From assembly GCA_014885115.2 (NCBI GenBank), contig WKLE02000975.1:9540-33907 (forward strand): 24,368 bases of DNA, read 5' to 3'. Positions 1 to 8,848 of the stretch are shown here, in pieces; position 1 is the stretch's first letter; each line of letters begins with the position of its first letter. Position numbers and translations under genes: made by a program. The notes beneath the pieces were generated by a model. The model did not search any database and was not told the DNA's origin. It saw only the letters and a program-made list of their open reading frames with translations. This DNA is from Asterionellopsis glacialis (taxonomy: Eukaryota > Bacillariophyta > Plagiogrammaphyceae > Rhaphoneidales > Asterionellopsidaceae).

Positions 1-1027
1 ATTACTAAAAGATTTGGTGCTCACTTCTGACCAAAGAATAGGATAAAATTGATCATTCTCAGGGTCGAAAACGAAAAAAATAAAAAAAAAATAAAAAGTC
101 TACATAAAAGCACGAAAAATCAATCCCGAGAGGGACGGTTCTTATTTTACGCCGAGGAGTGAATGAAAAAACGTTCTACCCCCTTAACCCCAATTTGCCA
201 AAAAATCTTTGCAGCGTCGCGTTCGTCGTTTCTCAATGCGCATGCGCGAAGGGAAAAACTTATAATCTGTAGACTTTTCGGTAACCGTACAAGGACAGAA
301 TTTTATGTCCTGGGTCTACACAAAAGTAGATATTTATTATTTGAAAAACTTATTTTTCTTAAACCTTGTACACTAGTACCTTTACGAGGAATTCTACAAT
401 ATATATGACATATTCAAAACGATTTGAAACGAACGGTGCGGTACATACTAAAATTACATACGAGAGTTCCAACAGGGTACCAGTAGACTACTTTATATAT
501 GGACATACAGGTACCTGGTACCGTCCAACGTAGTACAGTACTGTGACAGGCTTGCTCTCAACGAAAATCTTGTGAAGGATACCCGAACGATGAGAGGATC
601 TCAATCTGTTTTTCAGTAGGTAGGTCCTACTAGTAGATTTATGTACGAGTAAGTCCTTGAAACATCAGAATCAGAAAGTTCGTTTATCGCTCAATATGAA
701 AGGGAGCGAGCGATTATTTGTTGCTACGGACCGGCCGGCGGAGGTATCTTGCTCTGACTTATAAATCGTGTCTGAAAAAAAACACCTCTGACCAACGGTT
801 TTCTCTCGACGATAATAAAAAATAATACGATACGAACGCAGGCAATTCAAGACCACACCAAACAACGCGAAGAAACCTTCTACTAGAGTCTTAACTCAGC
901 TGGTGTCAACGAAGAAGTACACAAGTTGAAAGCTCAATTATTTATTATTATTGTAGCTAGATTTCATAACACGTAGCAAGATTTAGCGGTGAAACAAAAT
1001 CACTTTTTTTCTTTTAAATGAAAAAAT
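1..1027. other. Intergenic region upstream of PRP18
   Basis: No gene recognised. Short open frames (for example 163-408) have no family resemblance and low-complexity composition. The segment 368-541 holds eight GTAC tetramers, including the palindromes CAGGTACCTG near 508-517 and ACAGTACTGT near 535-544. The last 100 bases before the PRP18 start are AT-rich with T and A runs, as expected for a 5' untranslated region. No tRNA or other RNA gene was seen. Confidence 0.6.
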
Positions 1028-2311
1028 ATGGATTTGCTAAAGCAGGAAATGGAACGAAAGAGAAAGGCGATTGAATTGGCCAGACTCAAACCATTGCCAG
1101 GAAGTAATAATTCTTTGGCACCTGAAAGGTTTCGTCGGGCAGGGAGTATTAGGCGACTTCAAGAAGAGCGAGAGGAAAGAGAACAAAACGAACGAAAGAA
1201 GCAAAAGTACTCTGCTTTGCAGAAATTCAAGGACCAGAAGAAACAACAGAATAGTATTCAAGAACATCCAGAGGACCAAAGTACTCACGACTCATCACGG
1301 TCAGAATCAGAAGTGTCCCAAAAAACGAAAGACATCTCTTCTACTAAAAAGGAAACAAATGCGAGTAGCAATTCGTCATTACCAATGAGCAAAGTTGCCA
1401 GCGGCGAAACTACTCCGTCTCTTGAGTTGAAAGAACTTTCATCACTATCTCCTTCTGAGGTTACGATTCGTTTACGTCAAATGGGATTGCCTGTACGATT
1501 ATTTGGTGAAAGTACAAAGCGGAAATCCAAAGGCAAATTCAATGATGAGCAGCGTGTCCAACGTATTGCACAAGCAATTCAACAAGAGAAGGATGCGATG
1601 GTAGGAAGGAGTGAAATGGACGAATACCGACTGGGAAAGGGACATGGTATTCGTAATCCATTTTTAGGAGGTCGACAAAACGATGATGACGATAATGACA
1701 ACCATAGAGACACAAAAGATAGACATCAGCAACGTCACGGAGAGAAATCAAAGGAAGGTGCATCAAAACAGGACTCTACGGTAGCGAAAGGAGGAGAAGG
1801 AGACAGCAAGGATAAGAACGACGAGGACGAAAACGATCCCCATAAGCTGATCTACCGCTTCTTCAAGGATCTACTTCGACAATGGGAAGAAGATTTAGCA
1901 ATGAGGCCTGAACAAGTAAAGCGGTCCGTCACTGGTAGGAACGATACAAAAACAGTCAAGCAATGCAAGGATTATATCAGACCTCTCTTTAAACAATGTA
2001 AATCAAGACGACTGGAACCAGGCATCATGGCAAAGCTTTTACAGATTATTGAATTTGCAAAAGAGGGGGAATTCGTCAAAGCACACGACTGTTACATGGA
2101 TGTGGCAATTGGGCGGGCTGCGTGGCCTATCGGGGTGACAATGGTTGGAATTCATGCAAGATCAGGACGAGCTAAAATTGAAAGTTCAAATGTTGCGCAT
2201 GTAATGAATAGTGAATTACAACGAAAGTATCTTACCAGTGTAAAGCGCCTGTTGACATATTGCCAAAAGAAGAGAAAAGATGTTGCTCCGTCAAAAAAGG
2301 TTATCAATTAA
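1028..2311 (+). CDS. PRP18: Pre-mRNA-splicing factor 18 (Prp18)
   Basis: A 427-residue single-exon protein. Prp18 is a U5 snRNP-associated factor that acts in the nucleus in the second catalytic step of splicing, promoting 3' splice-site use with Slu7. The N-terminus (MDLLKQEMERKRKAIE) matches the family start and runs into a charged coiled-coil region. Residues about 141-161 form the small Prp4-like motif (SPSEVTIRLRQMGLPVRLFG). An acidic, Asp/His/Lys-rich linker covers about 217-270. The helical Prp18 domain occupies about 272-415 and contains the hallmark conserved loop WPIGVTMVGIHARSGR at 366-381, followed by the HVMNSELQRKYLTSVKRL helix. At 427 residues it is longer than the human protein (342), mainly through the low-complexity linkers. 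It converges on the glutamate-receptor gene, with 575 bases between their stops. Identification rests on conserved motifs and is very secure. Confidence 0.97.
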   Translation: MDLLKQEMERKRKAIELARLKPLPGSNNSLAPERFRRAGSIRRLQEEREEREQNERKKQKYSALQKFKDQKKQQNSIQEHPEDQSTHDSSRSESEVSQKTKDISSTKKETNASSNSSLPMSKVASGETTPSLELKELSSLSPSEVTIRLRQMGLPVRLFGESTKRKSKGKFNDEQRVQRIAQAIQQEKDAMVGRSEMDEYRLGKGHGIRNPFLGGRQNDDDDNDNHRDTKDRHQQRHGEKSKEGASKQDSTVAKGGEGDSKDKNDEDENDPHKLIYRFFKDLLRQWEEDLAMRPEQVKRSVTGRNDTKTVKQCKDYIRPLFKQCKSRRLEPGIMAKLLQIIEFAKEGEFVKAHDCYMDVAIGRAAWPIGVTMVGIHARSGRAKIESSNVAHVMNSELQRKYLTSVKRLLTYCQKKRKDVAPSKKVIN

Positions 2312-2886
2312 AAGGAGATTACGTACAAATAGAGATAAAAATAGTAGCTATGTTTGGAATTATGATAAAGTGGTTTTTACTGTTCTAGAATGTGGACTTC
2401 CGATTGTTTTTATACTTCCCAATAGAATTTCATTAAAGAGAGGCGTGATCCCAATCATTCAAATTCTTCCTTGTTTTCTACAAAAATTTTCGCCAACGCA
2501 GATAGTGTATTCAGACTTGCGAACAGATACCCGCAGGTCTGACCACCTTCTCGGTAATTGTACATACTGGACTCCTAAATACATATGATACGAATCCTTG
2601 ACCAAACCTAGTCACAAAGTATCCAGAAGGTTACAGCGTATTATTTTGTAAATGTACGACTTTACTGAACGGCTAATCTGATGCGAGTTTCTTCGCATTC
2701 CTCTAGAGAGAAGGCAACCCTTCATGACAAGAAGCGAGTGAAAAGGAAAGATATTGTAGCTCAGTCATTAGTCCTCTTTAGAGGATTTGATTATTCGTCT
2801 CCGTGGGAAAGGACACTTTCCTTGTTCGAGAAAGTAGAAAATATCACGGCACAAACAATTGCTTTTTTGTCTGAATCCTAAGGTCA
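2312..2886. other. Intergenic region between convergent genes
   Basis: Carries the 3' ends of PRP18 (+) and of the glutamate receptor-like gene (-). Open frames at 2280-2588 and 2681-2881 have no recognisable protein character. Tiny hairpins occur at 2772-2785 and around 2805-2820 (GGAAAG / CTTTCC arms); they may lie in 3' untranslated sequence but are too short to call as terminators. Confidence 0.5.
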
Positions 2887-4599
2887 CTAGGAAGAAGAGA
2901 TGGAGGAAGAAGCACTGGAAGAAGGGGGGGGATTCTCACCGCTAGCATTCCGTGTAGCAATTTCCAACAGAGAAACTAACTTTGCAGTTTGTTTCGAATG
3001 TTCCGAATGTTGATTCCGTAGTTTTTTGATCTCCTCTTGAATATCCAGCAATATCTTTGTCTCATCAGGATTGTGCATCTGTACTACATCTACCGGTGCT
3101 CCCGTAGAAACTGGTGCCAAGATATTTGTTCCTTCCTCACTCGCTGTAGATTTTGACACAGTCCGCTTGGATGTAAACTTTGATATAACCGTGACAACTA
3201 GAGACAAGACCGCTGCAAGAAAATGCAGAAAAAATGTGCCCGCCATATCTTCCAAATCAAGTTTCATAGAATCGCCATGATCCTGACTAGAATCAACTTT
3301 ACTATCGCAACTTTGAGATTTATTGAAGTTGTCAGAATCTTCCCACGCTTTGTCGATGAATCCATCAGCATCCATCTCCATCAGGTGGAGATTCAGAACA
3401 TCATAAAGCAACCCTGTGCAAAAAACACCAGCATCATTTTTCACACCAAATCCTGCGTCAACAGATTTTACAATGCGTCCGATCCATGCCAAGTTACAAT
3501 CACCATTGATGATTTCATCTTTAGAAAGTTGTTCCCAAGATTTGAAACTCATGAGTGCAAATTCACATTCATCGTCTTTGACTCCCAATAGTGTTTCTTC
3601 TTCGAATACCTTCTCGATGAAAATTCCTTTGGGGAACTTTTTAGTAACATAGTCAGCTGAGCCAGTGCCCTTCCATACACATATTCTCTTGGTAGCTCGG
3701 ATGGCATCATCAATGCTATTGATTGGAATATGTGGTGTATTTTCCAGTACAAAGAGACTTGCAAGATTTGCCGTGTACGTTGTAATAATAATGAGCGACC
3801 AAAATGCCATCGATGCAATAAACAATCTGGCAGCATGTGACTTTGGTGTGAATTGACAATGCTGATTGAACAGTAATAATGATACGAAGAGTCCCCGGCT
3901 AAAAGATAGAACATCTTCCCCTTCGGGATTAAGCTTTTCTAGCATGATATATATTACAGCAGAGGCTAAAATTGTAAACAATGTTACCCACCAAACAAAT
4001 GGTTCAAAAGGAGTTAACCAATTGAAAAGATTGATACTATCAGACTCAATCGATTCATCTTTTCGACCCACAAGAATGAAACTTGCGTCGTAAAACCCTC
4101 GTGGAAACCCAACACCTAATTTCAAACGAGCAATTGCTGGTATCCACCAGTCTACATGAACATCAAAAGAGTTTACTCCCCATAGTAATAGGTCAGTCCA
4201 AGTGGCATCTTCACCCAACCCATTAGTAACATCTATAACTCCGAAAGAGTTTCTCCACGTAAAACCAGCTCTTCTGGCCAATTCATCCATCAAGTCCACA
4301 ATAAGCCCGGGGTTTTCCTCTTTGATTTTACCCTCTTCTAGGGAAAAAATTTGGTCATCGTAAATATCAAGTAAGGGACGAAGCTCCAAACCGTGAAGAG
4401 AATTTCGAAGTTCTACCTCTCCTGTGTAAAACTTCTGGTGTCGGTCGCACAGGTTCTGTCGATAATTTGCATCGGGATCAAGCAACGTAGGAGTATAATA
4501 GGGCCTTTCTTGTCCTACGACTCCTACGACAAAGTGATCAGGGAGGAGGGAAAACGCCATAGCCGCACAAGCGACACTTGTTGCCCTTTGCATGTTCAT
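2887..4599 (-). CDS. Ionotropic glutamate receptor-like ligand-gated channel
   Basis: A 570-residue single-exon membrane protein. The hydrophobic N-terminus (1-30) looks like a signal peptide. There is no amino-terminal LIVBP-like domain. Lobe S1 spans about 68-185 and includes Arg158 at the position of the family's ligand-carboxylate-binding arginine. Segment M1 is at about 201-220, a re-entrant pore loop at about 233-252, and M3 at about 258-285 with TTYTANLA (273-280), the counterpart of the SYTANLAAF gate. Lobe S2 follows at about 286-425 and M4 at about 454-473. The cytosolic tail has a probable coiled coil (513-548) and a Ser-rich end. By alignment the pore Q/R/N site is Asn245, as in NMDA receptors. 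The likely role is a plasma-membrane cation or calcium channel gated by an amino acid or similar ligand; the ligand cannot be inferred. Start chosen at the first ATG; a second ATG lies two codons on. Confidence 0.93.
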   Translation of the reverse strand: MNMQRATSVACAAMAFSLLPDHFVVGVVGQERPYYTPTLLDPDANYRQNLCDRHQKFYTGEVELRNSLHGLELRPLLDIYDDQIFSLEEGKIKEENPGLIVDLMDELARRAGFTWRNSFGVIDVTNGLGEDATWTDLLLWGVNSFDVHVDWWIPAIARLKLGVGFPRGFYDASFILVGRKDESIESDSINLFNWLTPFEPFVWWVTLFTILASAVIYIMLEKLNPEGEDVLSFSRGLFVSLLLFNQHCQFTPKSHAARLFIASMAFWSLIIITTYTANLASLFVLENTPHIPINSIDDAIRATKRICVWKGTGSADYVTKKFPKGIFIEKVFEEETLLGVKDDECEFALMSFKSWEQLSKDEIINGDCNLAWIGRIVKSVDAGFGVKNDAGVFCTGLLYDVLNLHLMEMDADGFIDKAWEDSDNFNKSQSCDSKVDSSQDHGDSMKLDLEDMAGTFFLHFLAAVLSLVVTVISKFTSKRTVSKSTASEEGTNILAPVSTGAPVDVVQMHNPDETKILLDIQEEIKKLRNQHSEHSKQTAKLVSLLEIATRNASGENPPPSSSASSSISSS

Positions 4600-5264
4600 A
4601 TGGTTGAAAGGAAAATGTGGTGTAGAGCGTTGCCTTCTGTTGCAGCTCTATTTGAGATTGGTTCCTGTTCAATGAGATCTGCTTCCAGCACAACATAATA
4701 CAGTACTGCACCAGTAGGACTAACACATATAACAACATGTTGTTCTAGCTGACCAGGAGGGACAGAACCTTAAAAAATTGGAGAACACTCTGGATCAGAT
4801 CCATCGTGCCCTGGACTTTTGTTTAAATATATATACAGTAAATCAAGAGCTGGTGCCAATTAGTGTACTGTACCATCAGGTCTACCTGTACGGTAATGTA
4901 AGGTAGGTACAGGTACTGGTAGGACCCAACCTCTTATTCCTCGTAGCAGTCAAACTCTAGAGACTAGCTAAAATTAGCCATTGAGGTCTACGTACATTTT
5001 GTACTAAGGCGAAGGAAGGTCCTGTTAATTTGTACAGACAGAACAGGCAAATGATTGTTTGTCTCACCAGTCAGATGTCATTTTCGCAGTACTCCGGAAG
5101 ATTCTATATTTGATCTCTCTCTGTCACTTTTTCTATTTTAGCTTCCCTTTTCTTACTCATTTATTGTCTGATACACAATGTGGAGGCACCGAATGTGATG
5201 ATAGTTGTAGGAGATCATGATCCAAGCGATAAAATAAAATGTGATTTACTAACAATACTGTACT
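4600..5264. other. Promoter region of the glutamate receptor-like gene
   Basis: Gene-free stretch upstream of the minus-strand receptor gene and downstream of the J-protein gene stop. About nine GTAC tetramers fall between 4703 and 5034, several in the form GTACNGTAC or GGTACAGGTAC (4865-4916). An AT-rich stretch TTTAAATATATATACAG is near 4823-4839. No coding sequence was recognised. Confidence 0.5.
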
Positions 5265-6014
5265 TCATCTTCTTCGACGACGTCCGATTTCACCTGCATT
5301 TATTAATGCTACGGGTCTATGTTTTTTTGGTCTCAACATTGGCGCTAATCCACCATATTTTAAAAAGAACATTTGCCAATACATTGCACCATCAGTCTTC
5401 CCCTGTAACCAATGTCGAAATGCTGGACATTGTTTTGATTCTTCCACTATTTCAGCATCTAATCCTAGAATATCTGTGCATGCACGACGAAATTCAGCCT
5501 CTTCTATAGCAGATATACCCCAATCATCATCACCATCATCTTTATCATCATTTTCATGATTTGCTTGGCCAAAATGACTACCGTAAGGATTATTTCGTTT
5601 TTGTTGTTGTTCTTGTAATAATTCAAATGCTTCTGTCACAAGACGGAATTGTTTAGCAACATCAATGTTTTGATCTTTAATACTGTTTGTATTTTTTGGC
5701 TTTGTTGTTGCTGCTCGTGTGTGATACTGTTGTGAATCTGGATGATGTTTTTTAGCTGCTTCAATGTATGCTCTTCGCAATTCTTTCGGTGTCAATCGAC
5801 CAACATTTGGTGGTAACTCTAAAATTTCTAATGCTGCTCTTGTTGATATGAATCTATTGCTATTTGCAATGACTTTCAGAGTATTGCTGATGTTATTACT
5901 GCTGTTACTACTGGTTGTAGAACAATTCTTCAAGGCATATTGCTGCCATCGTAACGTTCTTATTGTTTGATAAGGATGATTCATAATCGAGTCGTGATAG
6001 TTCTTTAACAACAA
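5265..6014 (-). CDS. J-domain (DnaJ/HSP40-family) protein, probably mitochondrial
   Basis: Reads as 249 residues from the first ATG. An ATG at 5984 (residue 11, MNHPYQTIRTLRWQQ) is a possible start giving 239 residues. A J domain covers about 60-136: ALEILELPPN, then RRAYIEAAKKHHPDS with the diagnostic HPD tripeptide at 91-93, then KQFRLVTEAFELL. The loop after HPD is expanded by a Thr/Lys/Asn-rich insert. J proteins stimulate the ATPase of an Hsp70 partner through HPD. The N-terminus is basic, Ser/Thr/Asn-rich and nearly free of acidic residues, suggesting a mitochondrial presequence (inference). After an acidic linker (154-164) comes a C-terminal region of about 65 residues (YWQMFFLKYGGLAPMLRP) ending in five arginines. 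There is no Gly/Phe region, zinc finger or HscB-type C-terminal domain, so it is a class C J protein of unknown client. Confidence 0.85.
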   Translation of the reverse strand: MLLKNYHDSIMNHPYQTIRTLRWQQYALKNCSTTSSNSSNNISNTLKVIANSNRFISTRAALEILELPPNVGRLTPKELRRAYIEAAKKHHPDSQQYHTRAATTKPKNTNSIKDQNIDVAKQFRLVTEAFELLQEQQQKRNNPYGSHFGQANHENDDKDDGDDDWGISAIEEAEFRRACTDILGLDAEIVEESKQCPAFRHWLQGKTDGAMYWQMFFLKYGGLAPMLRPKKHRPVALINAGEIGRRRRR

Positions 6015-6193
6015 ATTAGAAAGAATCTTATGTATAATGGGAATTGCTCTGTCTCCCCGTGGTTTTCGGTTGCTTGCTCACTTGCGTTTCGTTTCGTTTC
6101 CCTGACAGCAGCCATGGGCACAACGTGAGTGCCACGTGATGTTCGATGTTCTGTTCTTTCGGTTTTGCTTTTGAGGCAAAAAATTAACTTTCG

Positions 6194-6251
6194 TGAGTCA
6201 GCCGCCTTAGCATGTGTCGGTCCGGCCAGATGATAGAAGAGGAGTGACTCA
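6194..6251. promoter_or_regulatory. Pair of TGA(G/C)TCA bZIP-like sites
   Basis: TGAGTCA at 6194-6200 and TGACTCA at 6245-6251, about 50 bases apart, 180-240 bases upstream of the J-protein start. The heptamer is the classic AP-1/GCN4 bZIP core. Two copies within 60 bases is unlikely by chance but not impossible; binding is inferred only. Confidence 0.3.
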
Positions 6252-6359
6252 TATTATATCTCAGAGCCAACCATGACTAATATGAGTTAAGGTTGATCCG
6301 GTTTGTCCTTCGTACGTCATGGGGGTCCATTCCACAACAAAATTATCAAGTACAGTAGC

Positions 6360-6413
6360 ACCAAGAGAACAGTTTTCTCTTGGTACGTTGCACATTGACT
6401 AACTTTTAGTCAA
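6360..6413. repeat. Two adjacent perfect hairpins
   Basis: First hairpin: arms 6360-6369 and 6375-6384 (ACCAAGAGAA / TTCTCTTGGT), 5-base loop. Second: arms 6395-6402 and 6406-6413 (TTGACTAA / TTAGTCAA), 3-base loop. Ten bases separate them. Both are perfect. They could be part of a 3' untranslated structure of the bc1 gene, a small structured RNA, or a short foldback element. Confidence 0.6.
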
Positions 6414-6687
6414 CCCGTATCATCATAAAGACAGGAAACCAATACATTTGAAACTCAATTTACTCTTTTTCAATAATAAGTCTAAATTTTTAACGAAAAA
6501 GTTACATGTAGTCATCAACATTTTTTGCTTTCTTCTTCATCATCTTGGTTCATTTGGTAGAAGTATTGTGTGGATAAAATAATGGGCAAAAGAAAAAGTG
6601 CACAGTCATTTTATTATACCAATACTATCTATACTAATGATTCACTTTTTATTCCAAAAAAATAAATCATTCGACCACGAAAACTCC

Positions 6688-8308
6688 TCAAGAGAACCGT
6701 GTGGCAACAGTTGCATGGTATGGAACAGCAGCAATGTCACCTACAGCTGCAACTGCTGGGTTAGTCTTTAACATGGCAGCAATGGCACCATTCACATCCT
6801 TATCCGTGATGGCATCATAGGCACCAGCAACATCAGCAGCACTAAATGTACCAGTTTCCAATACGGACGCAGTCATAGCAGAGGCAAGTGCCTTGCTTCC
6901 ATCGTCCAAGGCAAAGAGAGCTTGTGCCTTGGCAAGACCCTTGGCACGTTTCACGGTATCAGCGGAGACTGATGTTGTGAGGGCAGTGCACAGTGTGTCC
7001 ACAACGCCCGAAGCACCAGCAGAATCGGCTGAACCGTATACACCAACAAGTCCAGAGGAAGCGAAACCAGCAGCACCTTGAAGGGTTAGGCATTGCTTCA
7101 CAACCTCACCGAGAGGTCCGGTAGGTCCAGCAAATCCGAGAGCAACATGCGCATAACCAGTGGAGGGGGCAGCAATACGTGCTTCACCTCCAACAAAGGT
7201 AGAAGATGCAGGTGCATCAGCATTTCCAGCGGGAGCATCTGAAAGAGCCTCTTCGACGGCAGCAACAAAGGCAGCATGGTCAGCAATACCAGTAGCAGCA
7301 AGAACAGCACCGTTAAGACCGTATCCACGAGTACGGAATGCCTCAATAGCGGATGCAGAAGCATCGGCAGAGTAGTAGGGACGTCCCATGGCAGATTGAG
7401 CACCAAAGGCAGCAGCAAAGACACTTTCTGTCAAAACAACATGAGCGTTAGCGTTTGCTTCAGCAGTTTCTACAGCTGCAAGACTTTTGGCATCACGGAC
7501 ATCCCACTTCTCAAAGGAGCACTCAACACCCAAAAGAGAAACAAGGTCAATGGCCTGATCAGGGGCAGCTGTGTAACCAACAGTGGCACCAGTACGTCCA
7601 GCGGAAGAAAAGGGTGTGGCACCAGCATCTTCAAAGGCACGCAAGATAAGAGCAGAAGAGGCTCCAGATCCACTCTTGAAGGAAAGCTCCCTGTTAATAA
7701 GAGCAGCACCGGCTTCTCCTACTGCTTCATCAGCAGAACCACCCTTGGGGTAGGTAATGGAGATGGTACTAGTAGCAGAGGCATCCTCAGACACAACTGT
7801 GAGCCCATTGGAAAGAGCAGTTACTGAAGCCGAACTTGCCTTGGAAGGAGTAGGTGTTGTGGAAGGAAGCCTGTACCCATTTCAAAATTATTCCGTAGTA
7901 AAAACACAAATGTTGTATGAGAATACAGCAGCACGCCAAGAAAGATAGCAACAATTTCATTGTAATTTAGGTTCTTGTTAAAAAAAAACATGATGATTTG
8001 TGTTTTTGCATTGAGAAACACACTCAAGGTTTTCATTTTGAACTACGTGGACCTCGTACAAAAGATACACGTGGGTCGATCAACTCGAATCAAATACCGA
8101 TGCTAATGCCCGATGCTAATGCATCGCGATGGGCGATTGCAAGGATCCGTCCGATGCCATTAGAAGATTCAATCGACATATTGATCAACAATAAATTAAC
8201 TTACCCAGGGAATTCTTCAACAGGTGTAAGAAGAGCAGAGAACTCTCTTCTTGAAGAAGAAGCAGTTGCCCTACGGGCCAAGCTGCGTGCAACGGAGATG
8301 CTCGCCAT
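6688..8308 (-). CDS. UQCRC2: Cytochrome bc1 complex core protein 2 (M16 family, non-catalytic), two exons
   Basis: Exon 1 is 8205-8308 and exon 2 is 6688-7870, with a 334-base GT-AG intron (7871-8204; donor GTAAGTT, acceptor TACAG). The join falls inside a glycine codon and gives 428 residues. Exon 1 (MASISVARSLARRATASSSR) is a typical Arg/Ser/Ala mitochondrial presequence. After it come VTALSNGLTVVSED and GGSADEAVGEAG, the N-terminal M16 fold pattern. Where active processing peptidases have the zinc-binding HxxEH, this protein has LINRE (about residues 93-97 of the full protein), so it should be catalytically dead, as expected for core 2 of respiratory complex III. The composition is very Ala-rich. 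Its length fits the family (human core 2 is 453). Without splicing the frame would begin at a GTG codon and lack the presequence. An MPP-alpha role is less likely; core 2 is favoured but rests on motif reading. Confidence 0.88.
7871..8204 (-). other. Intron of the bc1 core 2 gene, with a 13-base tandem repeat
   Basis: Bounded by GT...AG on the minus strand. It contains a perfect 13-base tandem duplication (CCGATGCTAATGC at 8097-8109 and 8110-8122) and a CACGTG hexamer near 8069. Its centre is richer in CpG than an average intron here, so it may carry regulatory sites. Plus-strand open frames across it are shadows. Confidence 0.75.
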
Positions 8309-8848
8309 GGTTGCTTGTGCGGCGATCGTCACCAATGAAGCAAAGAGAGCAACTCTGGGCAAGAGCTCTGTGCGCGAGGTACGAGCGATATTTACCCAGT
8401 ATCAGTTCTCTTGTTGCATCGTTGTGCGGCACTGCGAGAGTTTTCAACGCTAGCAACAGAGAGACGCGAAGCGCAGTAGCCTCAGCGATTTCTTGTTTCG
8501 TGTCGTCATCCGTTCAGTATTGATTGCCGTAGGACCTACATGAAATATTATGAAGAAATTGGATTCTACATTCCTTTATTTGAACAAATAATAATGTATG
8601 AAAACTGATGTGAAGAGGCAGAACGATCGGGAGCTGAAATAGTCGTTTGGATTTTTCCAGATGTCCAAGACTGCAGAAATCGTCATACGTCTTTTTTCAT
8701 TCCATTCACATCATCATTGATCACAACACAAACAAATCATCAGAACAACCAAGCAATCACGCTTCATATCTACTCCCTGATAGTTGTTAACACACAAGAC
8801 CCCCACCTTTTTTCTATTCAGATTATTCCATCAAACACATTCTAAACC
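8309..8848. promoter_or_regulatory. Divergent promoter region of bc1 core 2 and MAD2
   Basis: The 540 bases between two divergently transcribed start codons. The bc1 side is CpG-rich (GACGCGAAGCGC near 8462) and the MAD2 side is AT-rich with a pyrimidine-rich leader before the start (CCACCTTTTTTCTATTCAG). No coding sequence was recognised; the plus-strand frame 7998-8453 is antisense to exon 1 of the bc1 gene. Confidence 0.5.

Larger units (their letters stand above)
6015..6687. other. Intergenic region, promoter side of the J-protein gene
   Basis: Lies between the J-protein start and the stop of the bc1 core gene, both on the minus strand. The half nearest the J-protein gene is CpG-containing and has two bZIP/AP-1-like TGA(G/C)TCA heptamers (6194-6200 and 6245-6251) and a CACGTG hexamer near 6133. 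The middle has two adjacent perfect hairpins (annotated separately). The half nearest the bc1 gene is AT-rich and is probably its 3' untranslated region. Confidence 0.5.

Noticed and set aside
163..408. 81-codon plus-strand frame at the window start
   Set aside because: No domain or family resemblance, and mixed composition typical of intergenic sequence.
2681..2881. 66-codon frame between PRP18 and the receptor gene
   Set aside because: Lies between two convergent genes in probable 3' untranslated sequence, with no family match.
5265..6014. J-domain gene as HscB, partner of ISCU
   Set aside because: There is no HscB C-terminal three-helix domain and the J domain is not followed by the expected spacing; proximity to ISCU is not informative in a eukaryotic genome.
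7998..8453. 151-codon plus-strand frame
   Set aside because: Antisense to exon 1 and the intron of the bc1 core gene, whose minus-strand splicing and presequence are convincing.
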